64,000 nt of DNA from Collimonas arenae (GCF_000786695.1 NZ_CP009962.1:2480001-2544000), one strand, 5' to 3'. Counted from the first letter of the stretch, positions 25,154 to 34,888 are shown. Made by a program: numbers and translations. The notes: generated by a model not told the origin, from the letters alone.

Positions 25154-25923
25154 GCGATCAACATCAGCCTCATGTCCTGGAATTGCGAAACCTGCATAAG
25201 CGGTTCGGCGGCGCGCACATTATCAATGGTGCAGATTTACAGCTACGGCAGGGCGAAAGGCTCGCCTTGATCGGCCCCAACGGCGCTGGAAAATCGACAC
25301 TGTTCAACCTGATATCGGGTGGCGCTGCCGCCAGCAGCGGCGAGATACTGTTGCGGGGGCTGCAAATCGGCGGTATGAGTCCGTTCCAGATCAGCCGGCT
25401 GGGGCTGGCGCGGAGTTTTCAGATCACTAATATTTTCCCGCGCCTGAGCGTTGCGGACAATTTGCGCGCAGCAGTATTGTCAGCGCACGGAGATCGCTAT
25501 GTCTTTTGGCGACGCCTGTCCAGCCTGCGCCTGGTGAATCTGCGTACCCAAGAGCTGTTGGAGCAATGTGGGCTGCAAGCCAGCAGCGGCATGCTTGCCG
25601 GAGACCTTAGTTATGCCGATCAGCGTGCGCTGGAAATCGGCATCACGATCGCCGGTGATGCCGGCCTGATCTTGCTGGATGAACCAACGGCCGGCATGAG
25701 CCGCGATGAAGCTGCCGCTGCTGCCGATTTGATCCGGCGCGTCAGCGTTGGCAAGACCTTGCTGATGATCGAGCACGACATGGATGTGGTGTTCGGTCTG
25801 GTGGACCGCATTGCGGTGCTGGTGGATGGACGGATTATCGCCTGCGATACGCCTGCGGCGATTCGCAATAATCGTGTGGTGCAGGCTGCCTATCTCGGCA
25901 GCATGGGAGCGGAGCAGCCATGA
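25150..25923 (+). CDS. livG: ABC transporter ATP-binding protein, LivG family
   Basis: The start is GTG 25150, overlapping the livM stop. The 257-residue ATPase has a canonical Walker A (GPNGAGKST), a signature region reading LSYADQRALEIGITIAG instead of the common LSYGQQR, Walker B (LILLDEPTAGMS) and the H-loop (LLMIEHDMDVV). It sits at the cytoplasmic side of the LivHM channel and powers uptake. The stop overlaps the ATG of livF. Confidence 0.92.
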   Translation: MSDQHQPHVLELRNLHKRFGGAHIINGADLQLRQGERLALIGPNGAGKSTLFNLISGGAAASSGEILLRGLQIGGMSPFQISRLGLARSFQITNIFPRLSVADNLRAAVLSAHGDRYVFWRRLSSLRLVNLRTQELLEQCGLQASSGMLAGDLSYADQRALEIGITIAGDAGLILLDEPTAGMSRDEAAAAADLIRRVSVGKTLLMIEHDMDVVFGLVDRIAVLVDGRIIACDTPAAIRNNRVVQAAYLGSMGAEQP

Positions 25924-26615
25924 ACGCCTTGCTTGAAATTCGTGGCCTGCATGCATTTTACGACCAAAGCCATGTACTCCATGGCGTCGACCTTGAGGTC
26001 CGGTCAGGTGAAATCGTCAGCTTGTTGGGGCGCAATGGTGTCGGCCGTTCGACAATGCTTAAGGCAATCATGGGCATGTTGCGCAGCAACGGTTCGGTGC
26101 GGCTTGGCGGCGTCGAGCTGGCAGGCATGAAAACTTTCCAGGTCGCCAGGCAAGGCATGGCTTACGTACCGGAAGAACGAGCGATCTTTCCGACGTTGAC
26201 GGTGCAGCAGAATCTGCTGTTGGGGCAGAAAGAGTCAAAACCGGCAGCGCTGGATGAAGCATGGAGCCTGATGCCGCGGCTGGCAGAGCGCAAGCACGTT
26301 GCGGCGGGCCTGTTGTCCGGCGGCGAGCAGCAAATGCTCAGCCTGTGCCGTAGTTTGATGGGTAAGCCGCGCCTGATCATGGTGGATGAGCCGACCGAAG
26401 GGCTGGCGTCGGAGATGGTCAGGGCGGTTGCAAAGCATCTGCTGGCTTTGCGCACGCAGGGTTTGGGCGTGCTGTTGGTCGAACAAAAACTCAGCATCGC
26501 GCTCGATATTTCTGACCGGGTACTTGTGATGGGGCATGGCCGGATCGTGTTTGCCGGGACGCCGGCCGAATTGCGCGCCAATCCGGCAGTGCGGCAGAAA
26601 TGGCTGGAAGTCTGA
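25920..26615 (+). CDS. livF: ABC transporter ATP-binding protein, LivF family, with Arg in Walker A
   Basis: The ATG overlaps the livG stop. The 231-residue protein is a typical LivF: MNALLEIRGLHAFYDQSHVL at the start, signature LLSGGEQQMLSLCRSL, Walker B LIMVDEPTEGL and a family-typical MGHGRIVFAGTPAEL. The Walker A reads GRNGVGRST, with Arg in place of the nearly invariant Lys that binds the ATP phosphates. The codon is CGT at about 26043-26045. I recall similar GVGRST forms in some Burkholderiales LivF proteins, so it may be a tolerated lineage variant with the LivG site doing most hydrolysis. The gene ends 13 bases from the convergent fpr. Confidence 0.9.
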   Translation: MNALLEIRGLHAFYDQSHVLHGVDLEVRSGEIVSLLGRNGVGRSTMLKAIMGMLRSNGSVRLGGVELAGMKTFQVARQGMAYVPEERAIFPTLTVQQNLLLGQKESKPAALDEAWSLMPRLAERKHVAAGLLSGGEQQMLSLCRSLMGKPRLIMVDEPTEGLASEMVRAVAKHLLALRTQGLGVLLVEQKLSIALDISDRVLVMGHGRIVFAGTPAELRANPAVRQKWLEV

Positions 26616-26628
26616 TGCAACCTGTCGA

Positions 26629-27429
26629 TTACCAGTAGTCTTCCGTCACAAACTGTCCTGGCACCGCCCGCCGGCAAGGGCGCAAGCCGCGCTGGTGAAG
26701 GATTTCCCTGGTTTCGGTAATCATCTCCGGATTGCCGCACATCATGACGCGCGATGCTTCTACCGTGATCGGCAGGCCTGCCGCAGCCTCCAGTGCGCCG
26801 CTGGTTAGAAGGGTGGTGATGCGGCCTTGCAGATCGCCCGCAACGGCTTTCGCGTCGCGGGTGGTGGCGCGTATCAATTGCAGGCGTGCGCCGCCGGCAG
26901 CCAGTTCCGGTCGCAACGGCAATGTCGACAGCAGATCCTGATATGCCAGCTCTTCAGCATTCCTGACGCAATGCACCAGGATCAGGTTACGAAATTTCTG
27001 CCACACCATCGGGTCCTGCAAGATCGAGATGAACGGGCCAAGCCCCGTGCCGGTGGCTAGCATCCACAGGTCATCGCCATCGACAAAGCGGTCGGCGGTC
27101 ATGAAGCCGTAGCTGAATTTTTCGACTAGCACGGGATCGCCTGGCTTGAGATGCTTGAGCTGTTCGGTGAAAAGGCCGCCGGGAACCTGCACCAGAAAAT
27201 ATTCCAACTCATTTTCAGTGGCGGCGGACGTCACCGAATAGGCGCGCCACAACGTTTCCTCGCCGACCGTTACGCCCAGCCGGGCGAATTGTCCCGGCGT
27301 GAACTGGTAGCCAGCCGGGCGCGTGGTGCGAAATGAAAACAGCTTATCGGTCCAGTTGTGTACGCTGGTGACGGTTTCGGTGCTGGCTTTAAGAGGCGAG
27401 ACCGTAGGCTTGGGAGGTGTGCTGCTCAT
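26629..27429 (-). CDS. fpr: Ferredoxin-NADP reductase
   Basis: The 266-residue flavoprotein has an FAD-binding barrel (TPGQFARLG, WRAYSVTSA as the RxYS flavin motif) and an NADP domain (LATGTGLGPFISIL, VMMCGNPEM). The C-terminus FVTEDYW matches bacterial subclass Fpr. It exchanges electrons between NADPH and ferredoxin or flavodoxin in the cytoplasm, often in oxidative-stress defence or to feed Fe-S biosynthesis. Its ATG overlaps the stop of the upstream MFS gene (- strand), so both are translated from one message. Confidence 0.93.
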   Translation of the reverse strand: MSSTPPKPTVSPLKASTETVTSVHNWTDKLFSFRTTRPAGYQFTPGQFARLGVTVGEETLWRAYSVTSAATENELEYFLVQVPGGLFTEQLKHLKPGDPVLVEKFSYGFMTADRFVDGDDLWMLATGTGLGPFISILQDPMVWQKFRNLILVHCVRNAEELAYQDLLSTLPLRPELAAGGARLQLIRATTRDAKAVAGDLQGRITTLLTSGALEAAAGLPITVEASRVMMCGNPEMITETREILHQRGLRPCRRAVPGQFVTEDYW

Positions 27430-28922
27430 GACAAAGGTTCCCGCAGTGGTGTATCACGTTGTTCATTACGAGGCGTAGCGATTGCCGCGGTTTTTAAGCG
27501 CAAGGCTTGCCGTATCGTGAAAAACGCAAGCAAAGGCGCTATAGAAAAGCAGATGAATAGCCATTGTGCCCCATTTAGCGCGCCAGGTAAGCCGCCGGGT
27601 TGGGCAAGCCCCGCCAGCGAGGTCACCATGCCGGCCAGGGCGGCGCCGATAGCGGTCGCAAACAGCTGTACGGTAGTGATCGAATAAGCGGCGAGGTTGC
27701 CTTCGTCAGCATCGGCGCTGCTGAGTATTTTCGCCATCAGATGTGGCGCGCCCATGCCGATGCCAAAGCCGACCATCAGCAGTGCAATGCACAACGGCAG
27801 CAGGCCGTATTGCTGCAATAGCGCTACCGAAGGCAGCATTAACGCCAGGGATAGCAGGGCGGCAACCACCACCACAGGTCCGGCGCGCATGACGAACCGG
27901 GCACGCGTGCCGCTGTAGCTGGAGAACAGCAGGGCGGCCAGGGTCCAGCCGCAGGACATGATTCCGGTCAGGTAGCCGGCCAGCAGCGGTGAATGACCCT
28001 GGATGACTTGCAGGAAGTAAGGGACATAGATTTCTGTGGTGAGCGCAAGAATCATCAATATCATGGAGACATACAGCGCGCCCATCCTGTTGCCAAGGGA
28101 AAATGCGCCGGTCGGCAACAGGCGTGGGCCGTCGCGCTGCTCCATCCAGCCGATCAGCGCGACCAGGCAGATCCCCAGCAGGATGCCGCCCATATTCAGC
28201 CACGCGCTGCTGAACAGGCTGGCTGCGGATACCGACATCACTGCGGCGGCCAGCAGAAATATTTTAAGCAGGGGAATGGCGCCAGGACTGTCGTCGCTGC
28301 GTTCTTCTTTGGGAATTTTCAGGGTAAATTGCACCAGTAGCGCCAATCCGATCGCCGCTGGCAACAGGGCCCAGAAGGCGCCGCGCCAGCTACCGGCCTG
28401 CGCGAACATGCCGCCGATGGCCGGACCCGATAACGTGGAAATCCCCCACATGCCCGACATTAGCGCCATCGCCCGCGACCACAGCGGCGGCGCAAACACC
28501 AGGCGCACCATGGCGTACGACAGCGCCACCAGCACGCCGCCGCCGAAGCCCTGGATGGTGCGCGCCAGCAGCAACCACACCATATGCGGCGCCAGCGCAC
28601 AGCCGGCCGAGCCGATGGAAAACACCAGCAAGGCAAGCAGGCATGCAGAGCGATAGCCGATCCATTCCACCAGCCGTGACGCCAGGCCGGCTGCGATGAT
28701 CGAGGCCACTACAAACAGCGAAGTGGCCCACGCATAGTATTCAAGGCCACCGATATCCTTGACCACCGACGGCAGGATGGTGGTGACGATATACACATTG
28801 GTGGCATGCATGCCGATGCCGCCCGCCAGGGTCAGGGAGCGCAAGGCGTTCTTCCCGGAGAGCAGGTCGGCCCAGCTGGCCGGTGGCGAATCGGTGTTGG
28901 TAGCGCTGGGAGAAAGCGACAT
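27426..28922 (-). CDS. MFS transporter, multidrug-exporter type
   Basis: I chose ATG 28922 (product begins MSLSPSATN) because AGGAC lies upstream and the longer frame from 29009 adds an unlikely Arg-rich head. The 498-residue protein has about 14 predicted helices, an N-terminal GGIGMHATNVYIVTTILPSV and motif-A-like ASRLVEWIGYRSACL between helices 2 and 3. A GFGGGVLVALSYAMV segment recalls the drug:H+ antiporter-2 motif. It probably exports a drug or metabolite. The coupling to fpr is unusual and may point to redox-active substrates; that is a guess. Confidence 0.85.
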   Translation of the reverse strand: MSLSPSATNTDSPPASWADLLSGKNALRSLTLAGGIGMHATNVYIVTTILPSVVKDIGGLEYYAWATSLFVVASIIAAGLASRLVEWIGYRSACLLALLVFSIGSAGCALAPHMVWLLLARTIQGFGGGVLVALSYAMVRLVFAPPLWSRAMALMSGMWGISTLSGPAIGGMFAQAGSWRGAFWALLPAAIGLALLVQFTLKIPKEERSDDSPGAIPLLKIFLLAAAVMSVSAASLFSSAWLNMGGILLGICLVALIGWMEQRDGPRLLPTGAFSLGNRMGALYVSMILMILALTTEIYVPYFLQVIQGHSPLLAGYLTGIMSCGWTLAALLFSSYSGTRARFVMRAGPVVVVAALLSLALMLPSVALLQQYGLLPLCIALLMVGFGIGMGAPHLMAKILSSADADEGNLAAYSITTVQLFATAIGAALAGMVTSLAGLAQPGGLPGALNGAQWLFICFSIAPLLAFFTIRQALRLKTAAIATPRNEQRDTPLREPLS

Positions 28923-29063
28923 GGTCAAATTTGTCCTGATTGATGCTGATAAGTTGAAAGGGCAGCTTTCGTCAGATCGGCGACGCACCGATCCGACAGG
29001 CTGCGCCACGTTAGCCTGGCTGTGCCCAGCCGTTTGTCACGTCTTGTGCGGCGTTAGCGCTGT

Positions 29064-29774
29064 TTAGAAACCGCCGGTAAATTGATAGCGCGAACCCGGA
29101 TGCCACAAGGTGACTGAAGTCGCCACGGTATCGTGAACCCAGGTTCGCCGCGACAGCAGCAGACAGGGTTCGCCTGCCTCCATCTGCAGTTGCTTGCGCA
29201 TCGCGGCCTCTGGCATTTTTGATTCAATGCTGTATTCGGCCCTGTCCAGCGGCGCAATCTGCACCATGTAGTGATTCGGCGTCACCAGATGGAAATCCTG
29301 TTGCAGGTAGTCGGGAAACAGCTGAGGATTTGTGTAGCGGTCTTCCAATTGGATCGGAATGTCGTCGGCAAAATGCACAATCACCGAATGAAACGCGGGC
29401 CCCGATTCCAGCCCAAGCGCCTTCTGTGCGACCGGCGTGGCGCTGGCCTCCAGGGTCAGCACCTGGCTGCGATAGCGGTGGCCGCGCGCGACCAGTTCAT
29501 CATCGATACTGCGTATTTCCACCAGTGTAGACTGGTATTTTCCTGGAGCGACGTAGGTGCCCGAGCCTTGTATACGAACCAGCTGCTGGTTGTCGGTCAG
29601 TTCGCGCAGGGCGCGATTGACGGTCATGCGCGACAGGCCGAATTGCGCCATCAGTTCGCGCTCTGAAGGGATCAGGTCGCCCGGCTTCCACTCGCCGCTG
29701 CGGATTTGCTGCAAAACGTGGTCTTTTACCTGCTGGAATGCGGGAATTGCTTTTTTGTCTAACGTGCCATGCAT
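29064..29774 (-). CDS. hutC: Histidine utilisation repressor HutC (GntR family)
   Basis: The 236-residue regulator has an N-terminal GntR winged helix (IRSGEWKPGDLIPSERELMA, GLSRMTVNRALRELT) and a C-terminal UTRA effector domain (about 90-225, ending WHPGSRYQFTGGF). This ending and the divergent position beside hutU identify HutC. It represses the hut genes, and urocanate is the known inducer in this family. The start ATG 29774 has AGGAG upstream on the - strand. A sigma70-like promoter with a dyad lies upstream, consistent with autoregulation. Confidence 0.93.
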   Translation of the reverse strand: MHGTLDKKAIPAFQQVKDHVLQQIRSGEWKPGDLIPSERELMAQFGLSRMTVNRALRELTDNQQLVRIQGSGTYVAPGKYQSTLVEIRSIDDELVARGHRYRSQVLTLEASATPVAQKALGLESGPAFHSVIVHFADDIPIQLEDRYTNPQLFPDYLQQDFHLVTPNHYMVQIAPLDRAEYSIESKMPEAAMRKQLQMEAGEPCLLLSRRTWVHDTVATSVTLWHPGSRYQFTGGF

Positions 29775-29835
29775 ATGCCGGCTCCTACTTAATAAAATTC
29801 ATCACGGATACTACCTCAGTTGCCAACCAGCCAAG

Positions 29836-29864
29836 TATGCAAGTTCAAGTGGACTTGAAGTCAA
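29836..29864 (-). promoter_or_regulatory. Candidate hutC promoter with overlapping dyad
   Basis: On the - strand TTGACT (29864-29859) and TGCATA (29841-29836) are separated by 17 bases. The spacer overlaps a dyad TTCAAGT-GG-ACTTGAA (29844-29859) with perfect seven-base arms. The promoter is about 62 bases upstream of the hutC start. The dyad differs from the GTATAGAC-type site near hutU, so it may bind another regulator. Confidence 0.45.
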
Positions 29865-29925
29865 CACATTTCTTACAGATTAACGGATCCGGCCTGATTC
29901 GGGGTGGCAAAAGGCTTCTACCGTA

Positions 29926-29972
29926 TATACGTCATGCAATACGTCACGCATGTACGTCAAATTAATACGTAA
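29926..29972 (+). repeat. Four iterated TACGTCA-like repeats upstream of hutU
   Basis: Four copies with consensus (A/T)(A/G)TACGTCA occur at 29926-29934, 29938-29946, 29951-29959 and 29964-29972 (the last ends in AA), spaced 12, 13 and 13 bases. They end seven bases before the -35 of the hutU promoter. The first copy overlaps a palindrome CGTATATACG (29922-29931). This looks like a tandem binding array for an activator or for the repressor. Confidence 0.5.
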
Positions 29973-29978
29973 ATTCGG

Positions 29979-30007
29979 TTGACTAAGTTGTATAGACATT
30001 ATATCTT
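29979..30007 (+). promoter_or_regulatory. hutU sigma70 promoter with HutC-type operator in the spacer
   Basis: TTGACT (29979-29984) and TATCTT (30002-30007) are separated by 17 bases. The spacer contains TTGTATAGACAT (29988-29999), close to the TGTA-N2-TACA type site reported for HutC, with one base off. A related inverted form, GACTATACC, follows at 30012-30020. Binding there would block RNA polymerase, which fits repression by HutC. Confidence 0.6.
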
Positions 30008-30090
30008 ACTTGACTATACCACTTGATGTTTTGTTTTCAGGCGATCTTGTTACGATCAACATGCAGACACTTTTAAGGAGACAGGCCAGC

Positions 30091-31791
30091 ATGACTACCA
30101 ATACCGATCCACGGCGCGACCCTAGCCGCACCATCCGCGCCGCACGCGGCACCACACTGACAGCCAAGAGTTGGCTGACCGAAGCGCCATTGCGCATGTT
30201 GATGAATAACCTCGACCCGGAAGTGGCCGAGCGGCCGAACGACCTGGTAGTGTACGGCGGCATCGGCCGGGCCGCGCGCGACTGGGCTTGTTTCGACAAG
30301 ATCGTCGAAACCCTGACCAACCTGAGTGACAATGAAACCCTGCTGATCCAGTCCGGTAAGCCGGTCGGCGTGTTCCAGACCCATGCCGACGCGCCGCGCG
30401 TCTTGCTGGCGAACTCCAATCTGGTGCCGAAATGGGCCGACTGGGAGCACTTTAACGAACTCGACCGCAAGGGCTTGTTCATGTACGGTCAGATGACCGC
30501 CGGCAGCTGGATCTATATCGGCAGCCAGGGCATCGTCCAGGGTACCTTTGAAACCTTTGCCGAAGCAGGGCGACAGCACTTCGGCGGCGACCTGTCCGGG
30601 CGCTGGATCCTGACCGCCGGCCTCGGCGGCATGGGCGGCGCGCAGCCACTGGCCGCTACGCTGGCCGGCGCAGCTTCCCTGACCATCGAATGCAAACAGT
30701 CAAGCATCGATTTCCGCCTGCGCACCCGGTATCTGGACAAGCAAGCCAAGAACCTGGACGACGCGCTGGAGCTGATCAAATATCATACAGAGCGCAAAGA
30801 AGCGATTTCCATCGGCTTGCTCGGCAATGCCGCCGAAGTACTGCCAGAACTGGTCAAGCGCGCCAAGGCCGGCGGCATCAAGCCGGACCTGGTGACCGAC
30901 CAGACTTCCGCCCATGACCTGATCAACGGCTATCTGCCGATCGGCTGGAGCGTCGAACAATGGGTGGCGGCGCAAAACGACCCATCGCAACAGGCCAAAC
31001 TGACTGCAGATGCCTCCGCATCCTGCGCACAGCACGTGCAAGCGATGCTGGATTTCCATGCAATGGGCATCAAGACTGTCGACTACGGCAATAACATCCG
31101 CCAGGTAGCGTTCGATCACGGCGTCAAGAACGCCTTCGATTTTCCTGGTTTCGTACCGGCCTATATTCGGCCGTTGTTCTGCGAAGGCAAGGGACCGTTC
31201 CGTTGGGTAGCGCTGTCCGGCGATCCCGAAGACATCTACAAGACCGATGCCAAGATCAAGGAACTGTTCCCGCAAAACAAACACGTTCATCGCTGGCTCG
31301 ACATGGCGCGTGAGCGCATTTCCTTCCAAGGCTTACCGGCGCGGATTTGCTGGCTGGGCCTGGGCGAGCGCCATATCGCCGGCCTTGCCTTCAACGAAAT
31401 GGTGCGCACCGGCGAATTGAAAGCGCCGATCGTGATCGGCCGCGATCACCTGGATACCGGCTCGGTCGCCAGCCCGAATCGTGAAACCGAAAGCATGAAG
31501 GATGGCACCGATGCGGTTTCCGACTGGCCGTTGCTGAACGCCTTGCTGAATACTTCCGGCGGCGCTACGTGGGTTTCCTTGCACCACGGCGGTGGCGTCG
31601 GTATGGGGTACTCGCAACATTCGGGGATGGTGATTGTCGCCGACGGCACTGAAGCAGCAGCCAAGCGTCTGGCGCGGGTGCTGGTCAACGATTGCGCTTC
31701 CGGCGTCATGCGCCATGCGGATGCCGGTTATGAAGCGGCGATTGAATGCGCCAAACGCCATTATCTGAATTTGCCGATGATCAATCGCTGA
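30091..31791 (+). CDS. hutU: Urocanate hydratase
   Basis: I chose ATG 30091 because AAGGAG lies ten bases upstream, and because the product then begins shortly before the family's conserved N-terminal part; the frame is open from 30010. The 566-residue enzyme shows urocanase landmarks: [40 protein letters not shown], the NAD-binding [14 protein letters not shown] and GHxHxD-type residues later in [15 protein letters not shown]. It hydrates urocanate to imidazolonepropionate using tightly bound NAD+ as electrophile, in the cytoplasm. It is first in the hut operon and is probably repressed by HutC through the operator in its promoter. Confidence 0.96.
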   Translation: MTTNTDPRRDPSRTIRAARGTTLTAKSWLTEAPLRMLMNNLDPEVAERPNDLVVYGGIGRAARDWACFDKIVETLTNLSDNETLLIQSGKPVGVFQTHADAPRVLLANSNLVPKWADWEHFNELDRKGLFMYGQMTAGSWIYIGSQGIVQGTFETFAEAGRQHFGGDLSGRWILTAGLGGMGGAQPLAATLAGAASLTIECKQSSIDFRLRTRYLDKQAKNLDDALELIKYHTERKEAISIGLLGNAAEVLPELVKRAKAGGIKPDLVTDQTSAHDLINGYLPIGWSVEQWVAAQNDPSQQAKLTADASASCAQHVQAMLDFHAMGIKTVDYGNNIRQVAFDHGVKNAFDFPGFVPAYIRPLFCEGKGPFRWVALSGDPEDIYKTDAKIKELFPQNKHVHRWLDMARERISFQGLPARICWLGLGERHIAGLAFNEMVRTGELKAPIVIGRDHLDTGSVASPNRETESMKDGTDAVSDWPLLNALLNTSGGATWVSLHHGGGVGMGYSQHSGMVIVADGTEAAAKRLARVLVNDCASGVMRHADAGYEAAIECAKRHYLNLPMINR

Positions 31792-31885
31792 TAGCCGCGC
31801 GATCAGCCCTGCGCCGTTGTAAAGGTAGTCATGAAAAGTACCAGGCAACGGCGCGGCATATTCAGCAATGTGCAGGAGACAAGGT

Positions 31886-33226
31886 ATGGAAATAAGTCAG
31901 GGTAGTGCGGCGCTTGCGCATGCCGGAGCAGAGCCGGTGCGTCCGTTGGCGCTTGCAGGGAAGATCAAACGCGCCAAAGCGGTTGCGGCAATTACCATCG
32001 GTAATGGACTGGAGTACTTCGAGTTCACCTCCTATAGTTTTTTCGCCATCATCATCGGCAAATTGTATTTCCCCGCGACCGGTGACATCGCCCAATTGCT
32101 GCTGGTGACAGCCACCTTCGGTATCGGCTTTGTGGCAAGGCCGGTTGGCGGCCTGCTGCTGGGCGCTTATGCCGACCGCGCCGGTCGCAAGGCGGCGATG
32201 ACTCTGACTTTGCAACTGATGGCGTTGGGTTCGGCGATGATCGTGTTTGCGCCCACCTATGCGCAGATCGGATTGGCTGCCCCCGCGCTGATCGTGGCGG
32301 CACGCCTGATCCAGGGCTTTGCCCTGGGCGGCGAGATCGGCGCCTCGACGTCTTTGCTGATGGAGTATGCCGACGATCGTTCGCGCGGGTTTTACGGCGG
32401 CTTGCAGGCAGTCAGCCAGAACCTGAGCGCCTTGCTGGGCGCGCTGACCGGTTTGCTGCTGACAGCGATCCTGACCACGCCATCGCTGGAAAGCTGGGGC
32501 TGGCGCATTCCGTTTGCGATCGGTCTGCTGATGGGGCCGCTGGGTGTCTTCATTCGCCGTAATCTGCATGAGACGCTTGACGACGGTCCCGCAGGCGCCG
32601 GCAAACAGACACATGGCGGGGTCATCCGCTCCGTGTTTGCGCAGCATAAAAAGCAGATCGTCGCCGGTATCCTGCTTACCATGGGAAGTACCGCCGCCAT
32701 CTACATTACCCTGTACTACATCCCGACTTACGCCACCAAGATACTGCATATGTCGATGTCCGCCGGGCTGGCCGCGGCCTGTGTTGCCGCCGCGGTCGCC
32801 GCCGTGGTCGCGCCGCTGGCAGGGAAATTGTCTGACCGGGTAGGCCGCAAGGCAGTGTTCGGCGCATTCTGCATGTTGCTGGTTCTGGTCATTTACCCAG
32901 CATTCGCGATCATCAATGCGCATCCCAGTCTCAACGCACTGTTGCCGATCATTGCCTTGCTATCCTTCCTGACAACGTTCATTGCGGTGCCGAGCCTGGT
33001 CATGTTGCCGGAAATGTTTCCGCGGCCGGTACGGGTTACCGGCATGTCGGTGGTGTATTGTGTCGGCGTTTCCATCTTCGGCGGCTTCGCACCGTTTTTT
33101 GCGACCGAACTGATGGCGCTTTCCGGCAGCAATCTTGCACCATCGTGGTATGTCATCGGCTGCGCCGTGATTGCCTTGCTGTCGCTGCCCTTGATACAAG
33201 ACAAGGCGGGTCTGCCGCTGGACTGA
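31886..33226 (+). CDS. MHS-family MFS transporter, probable hut-linked uptake system
   Basis: ATG 31886 has GGAGACAAGG upstream; the product has 446 residues. It has twelve helices and the metabolite:H+ symporter pattern: GNGLEYFEFTSYSFFA in helix 1, GAYADRAGRKAAM between helices 2 and 3, GGEIGASTSLLMEYA, then GKLSDRVGRKAVF in the second half. The family moves carboxylates and related small molecules with protons. Its location between hutU and hutH suggests uptake of histidine or urocanate, but this substrate is inferred from context only. Confidence 0.88.
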   Translation: MEISQGSAALAHAGAEPVRPLALAGKIKRAKAVAAITIGNGLEYFEFTSYSFFAIIIGKLYFPATGDIAQLLLVTATFGIGFVARPVGGLLLGAYADRAGRKAAMTLTLQLMALGSAMIVFAPTYAQIGLAAPALIVAARLIQGFALGGEIGASTSLLMEYADDRSRGFYGGLQAVSQNLSALLGALTGLLLTAILTTPSLESWGWRIPFAIGLLMGPLGVFIRRNLHETLDDGPAGAGKQTHGGVIRSVFAQHKKQIVAGILLTMGSTAAIYITLYYIPTYATKILHMSMSAGLAAACVAAAVAAVVAPLAGKLSDRVGRKAVFGAFCMLLVLVIYPAFAIINAHPSLNALLPIIALLSFLTTFIAVPSLVMLPEMFPRPVRVTGMSVVYCVGVSIFGGFAPFFATELMALSGSNLAPSWYVIGCAVIALLSLPLIQDKAGLPLD

Positions 33227-33325
33227 GCCTGTTCCGAAATTGATTTTGTTTTTCCATAATTGTTCCTGCTGATTTTTACACTATTTTTGCACTATTCTTC
33301 GCGCTATCTTTTGAAAGAAATGACC

Positions 33326-34867
33326 ATGAAAACAACGTTGACTTTGCAGCCGGGAAAAATGTCCCTGGCAGAAATCCGCAGCATCTGGACTGAAGCTGTT
33401 CCGCTGGCTTTGCCGCCATCTGCTTATGCGGCAATCGACGCTTCTGCGGCCACCGTGGCGCGCATCGTTGAGCGCGGCGATGCTGCCTATGGCATCAATA
33501 CCGGTTTTGGCAAACTGGCCAAAACCCGCATCCCGGACGAGCAACTGGAACTGTTGCAGCGTAATCTGATCCTGTCGCATTCGGTCGGCACCGGCGATTT
33601 GATCGACGACGCCGCAGTGCGTCTGATCCTGGCCATGAAGATCGGCAGCCTGGCGCGCGGTTTTTCGGGCATCCGTGCGCAAGTCATCGATACCTTGCTG
33701 GCGATTTACAACGCAGGCATCATGCCTTGCATTCCGGTCAAGGGATCGGTCGGCGCCTCCGGCGACCTGGCGCCCTTGTCGCACATGACGCTGGCGATAC
33801 TCGGCGAAGGCCAGGTCAGGGTGGATGGCAAGCTGGTCGATGCCAAGGACGCGCTGGCAAAGGCGGGCATCACGCCAATCGTGCTGGCGGCCAAAGAGGG
33901 CCTGGCGCTGATTAACGGCACGCAAGTCTCAACCGCCTTGACACTGAATGGCTTGTTCCTGGCCGAACGGGTGCTGGAAGCGGCCACCGTGACCGGCGCG
34001 CTGGCGGTCGACGCTGCACGCGGCAGCGATGCACCGTTCGATCCGCGCGTGCATGAAGTGCGTGGTCAGCCAGGGCAGATCGCCACTGCGAAGATTTATC
34101 GCCAGCTGCTGAGCGGCAGCGTCATCCGCCAATCGCACCTGGTCAATGATGAGCGTGTGCAAGACCCGTACTGCCTGCGCTGTCAGCCGCAGGTGATGGG
34201 GGCTTGTGTCGACATCATCAGCAATGCTGCACGCACCTTGCTGATTGAAGCCAATGCTGTGACTGACAATCCGCTGATCTATGTGGAACACGACGAAGTC
34301 ATTTCGGGCGGCAATTTCCATGCCGAACCGGTGGCGTTTGCCGCAGATACGCTGGCGCTGGCGATTGCGGAGGTCGGCGCCTTGTCCGAGCGCCGTATTG
34401 CATTGTTGATCGACTCTTCGCTGTCCGGCTTGCCGCCGTTCCTGGTCGAGTCGTCCGGCCTCAATTCCGGCTTCATGATTGCCCATGTGACTGCCGCCGC
34501 GCTGGCCTCGGAAAACAAGTCCCTGGCGCATCCGGCCAGCGTTGACAGCCTGCCCACATCCGCTAACCAGGAAGACCACGTTAGCATGGCTACCTTTGCT
34601 GGCCGTCGCCTGCATGAAATGGCGCACAATACAGCAACCATCGTTGCGATTGAACTGCTTGCCGCTGCACAGGGCGTAGATTGCCATCAGCCGCTGACGA
34701 CTTCCCCGATGCTGAAACAGGTGCAACAACGCTTGCGTGAGCAGGTAGCGTTCTACGACAAGGACCGTTTCTTTGCCCCGGATATCGAAGCCTCCAAGCA
34801 GTTGGTATTGCAAGGCGCAGTCAGCGATAGCTGCAAAGCCTTGTTTGCCGATCTGTACGCTCGGTAA
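33326..34867 (+). CDS. hutH: Histidine ammonia-lyase
   Basis: The 513-residue enzyme contains the Ala-Ser-Gly triad (residues 144-146, in [14 protein letters not shown]) that self-cyclises to the MIO electrophile, plus [11 protein letters not shown] near the N-terminus and [15 protein letters not shown] in the C-terminal half. It removes ammonia from L-histidine to give trans-urocanate, the first step of the pathway and source of the HutC inducer. I preferred ATG 33326 because GAAAG lies eight bases upstream; ATG 33320 is equally possible. Length and motifs are typical, with no sign of damage. Confidence 0.96.
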   Translation: MKTTLTLQPGKMSLAEIRSIWTEAVPLALPPSAYAAIDASAATVARIVERGDAAYGINTGFGKLAKTRIPDEQLELLQRNLILSHSVGTGDLIDDAAVRLILAMKIGSLARGFSGIRAQVIDTLLAIYNAGIMPCIPVKGSVGASGDLAPLSHMTLAILGEGQVRVDGKLVDAKDALAKAGITPIVLAAKEGLALINGTQVSTALTLNGLFLAERVLEAATVTGALAVDAARGSDAPFDPRVHEVRGQPGQIATAKIYRQLLSGSVIRQSHLVNDERVQDPYCLRCQPQVMGACVDIISNAARTLLIEANAVTDNPLIYVEHDEVISGGNFHAEPVAFAADTLALAIAEVGALSERRIALLIDSSLSGLPPFLVESSGLNSGFMIAHVTAAALASENKSLAHPASVDSLPTSANQEDHVSMATFAGRRLHEMAHNTATIVAIELLAAAQGVDCHQPLTTSPMLKQVQQRLREQVAFYDKDRFFAPDIEASKQLVLQGAVSDSCKALFADLYAR

Positions 34868-34888
34868 ATCGAAAATAGTGGTCTGAAA

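Noticed and set aside
23134..26615. Urea (urt) transporter identity for the liv-type operon
   Set aside because: The permeases and ATPases lack the extra domains and the binding-protein context of urt clusters; urease genes are absent.
29775..30090. Riboswitch or small RNA in the hutC-hutU gap
   Set aside because: No conserved riboswitch core or strong stem was recognised; the repeats are better explained as protein-binding sites.
31862..32923. - strand frame of 353 codons opposite the MHS transporter
   Set aside because: The + strand frame gives a clean twelve-helix transporter; this one is rich in Gln/Arg and has no motif.
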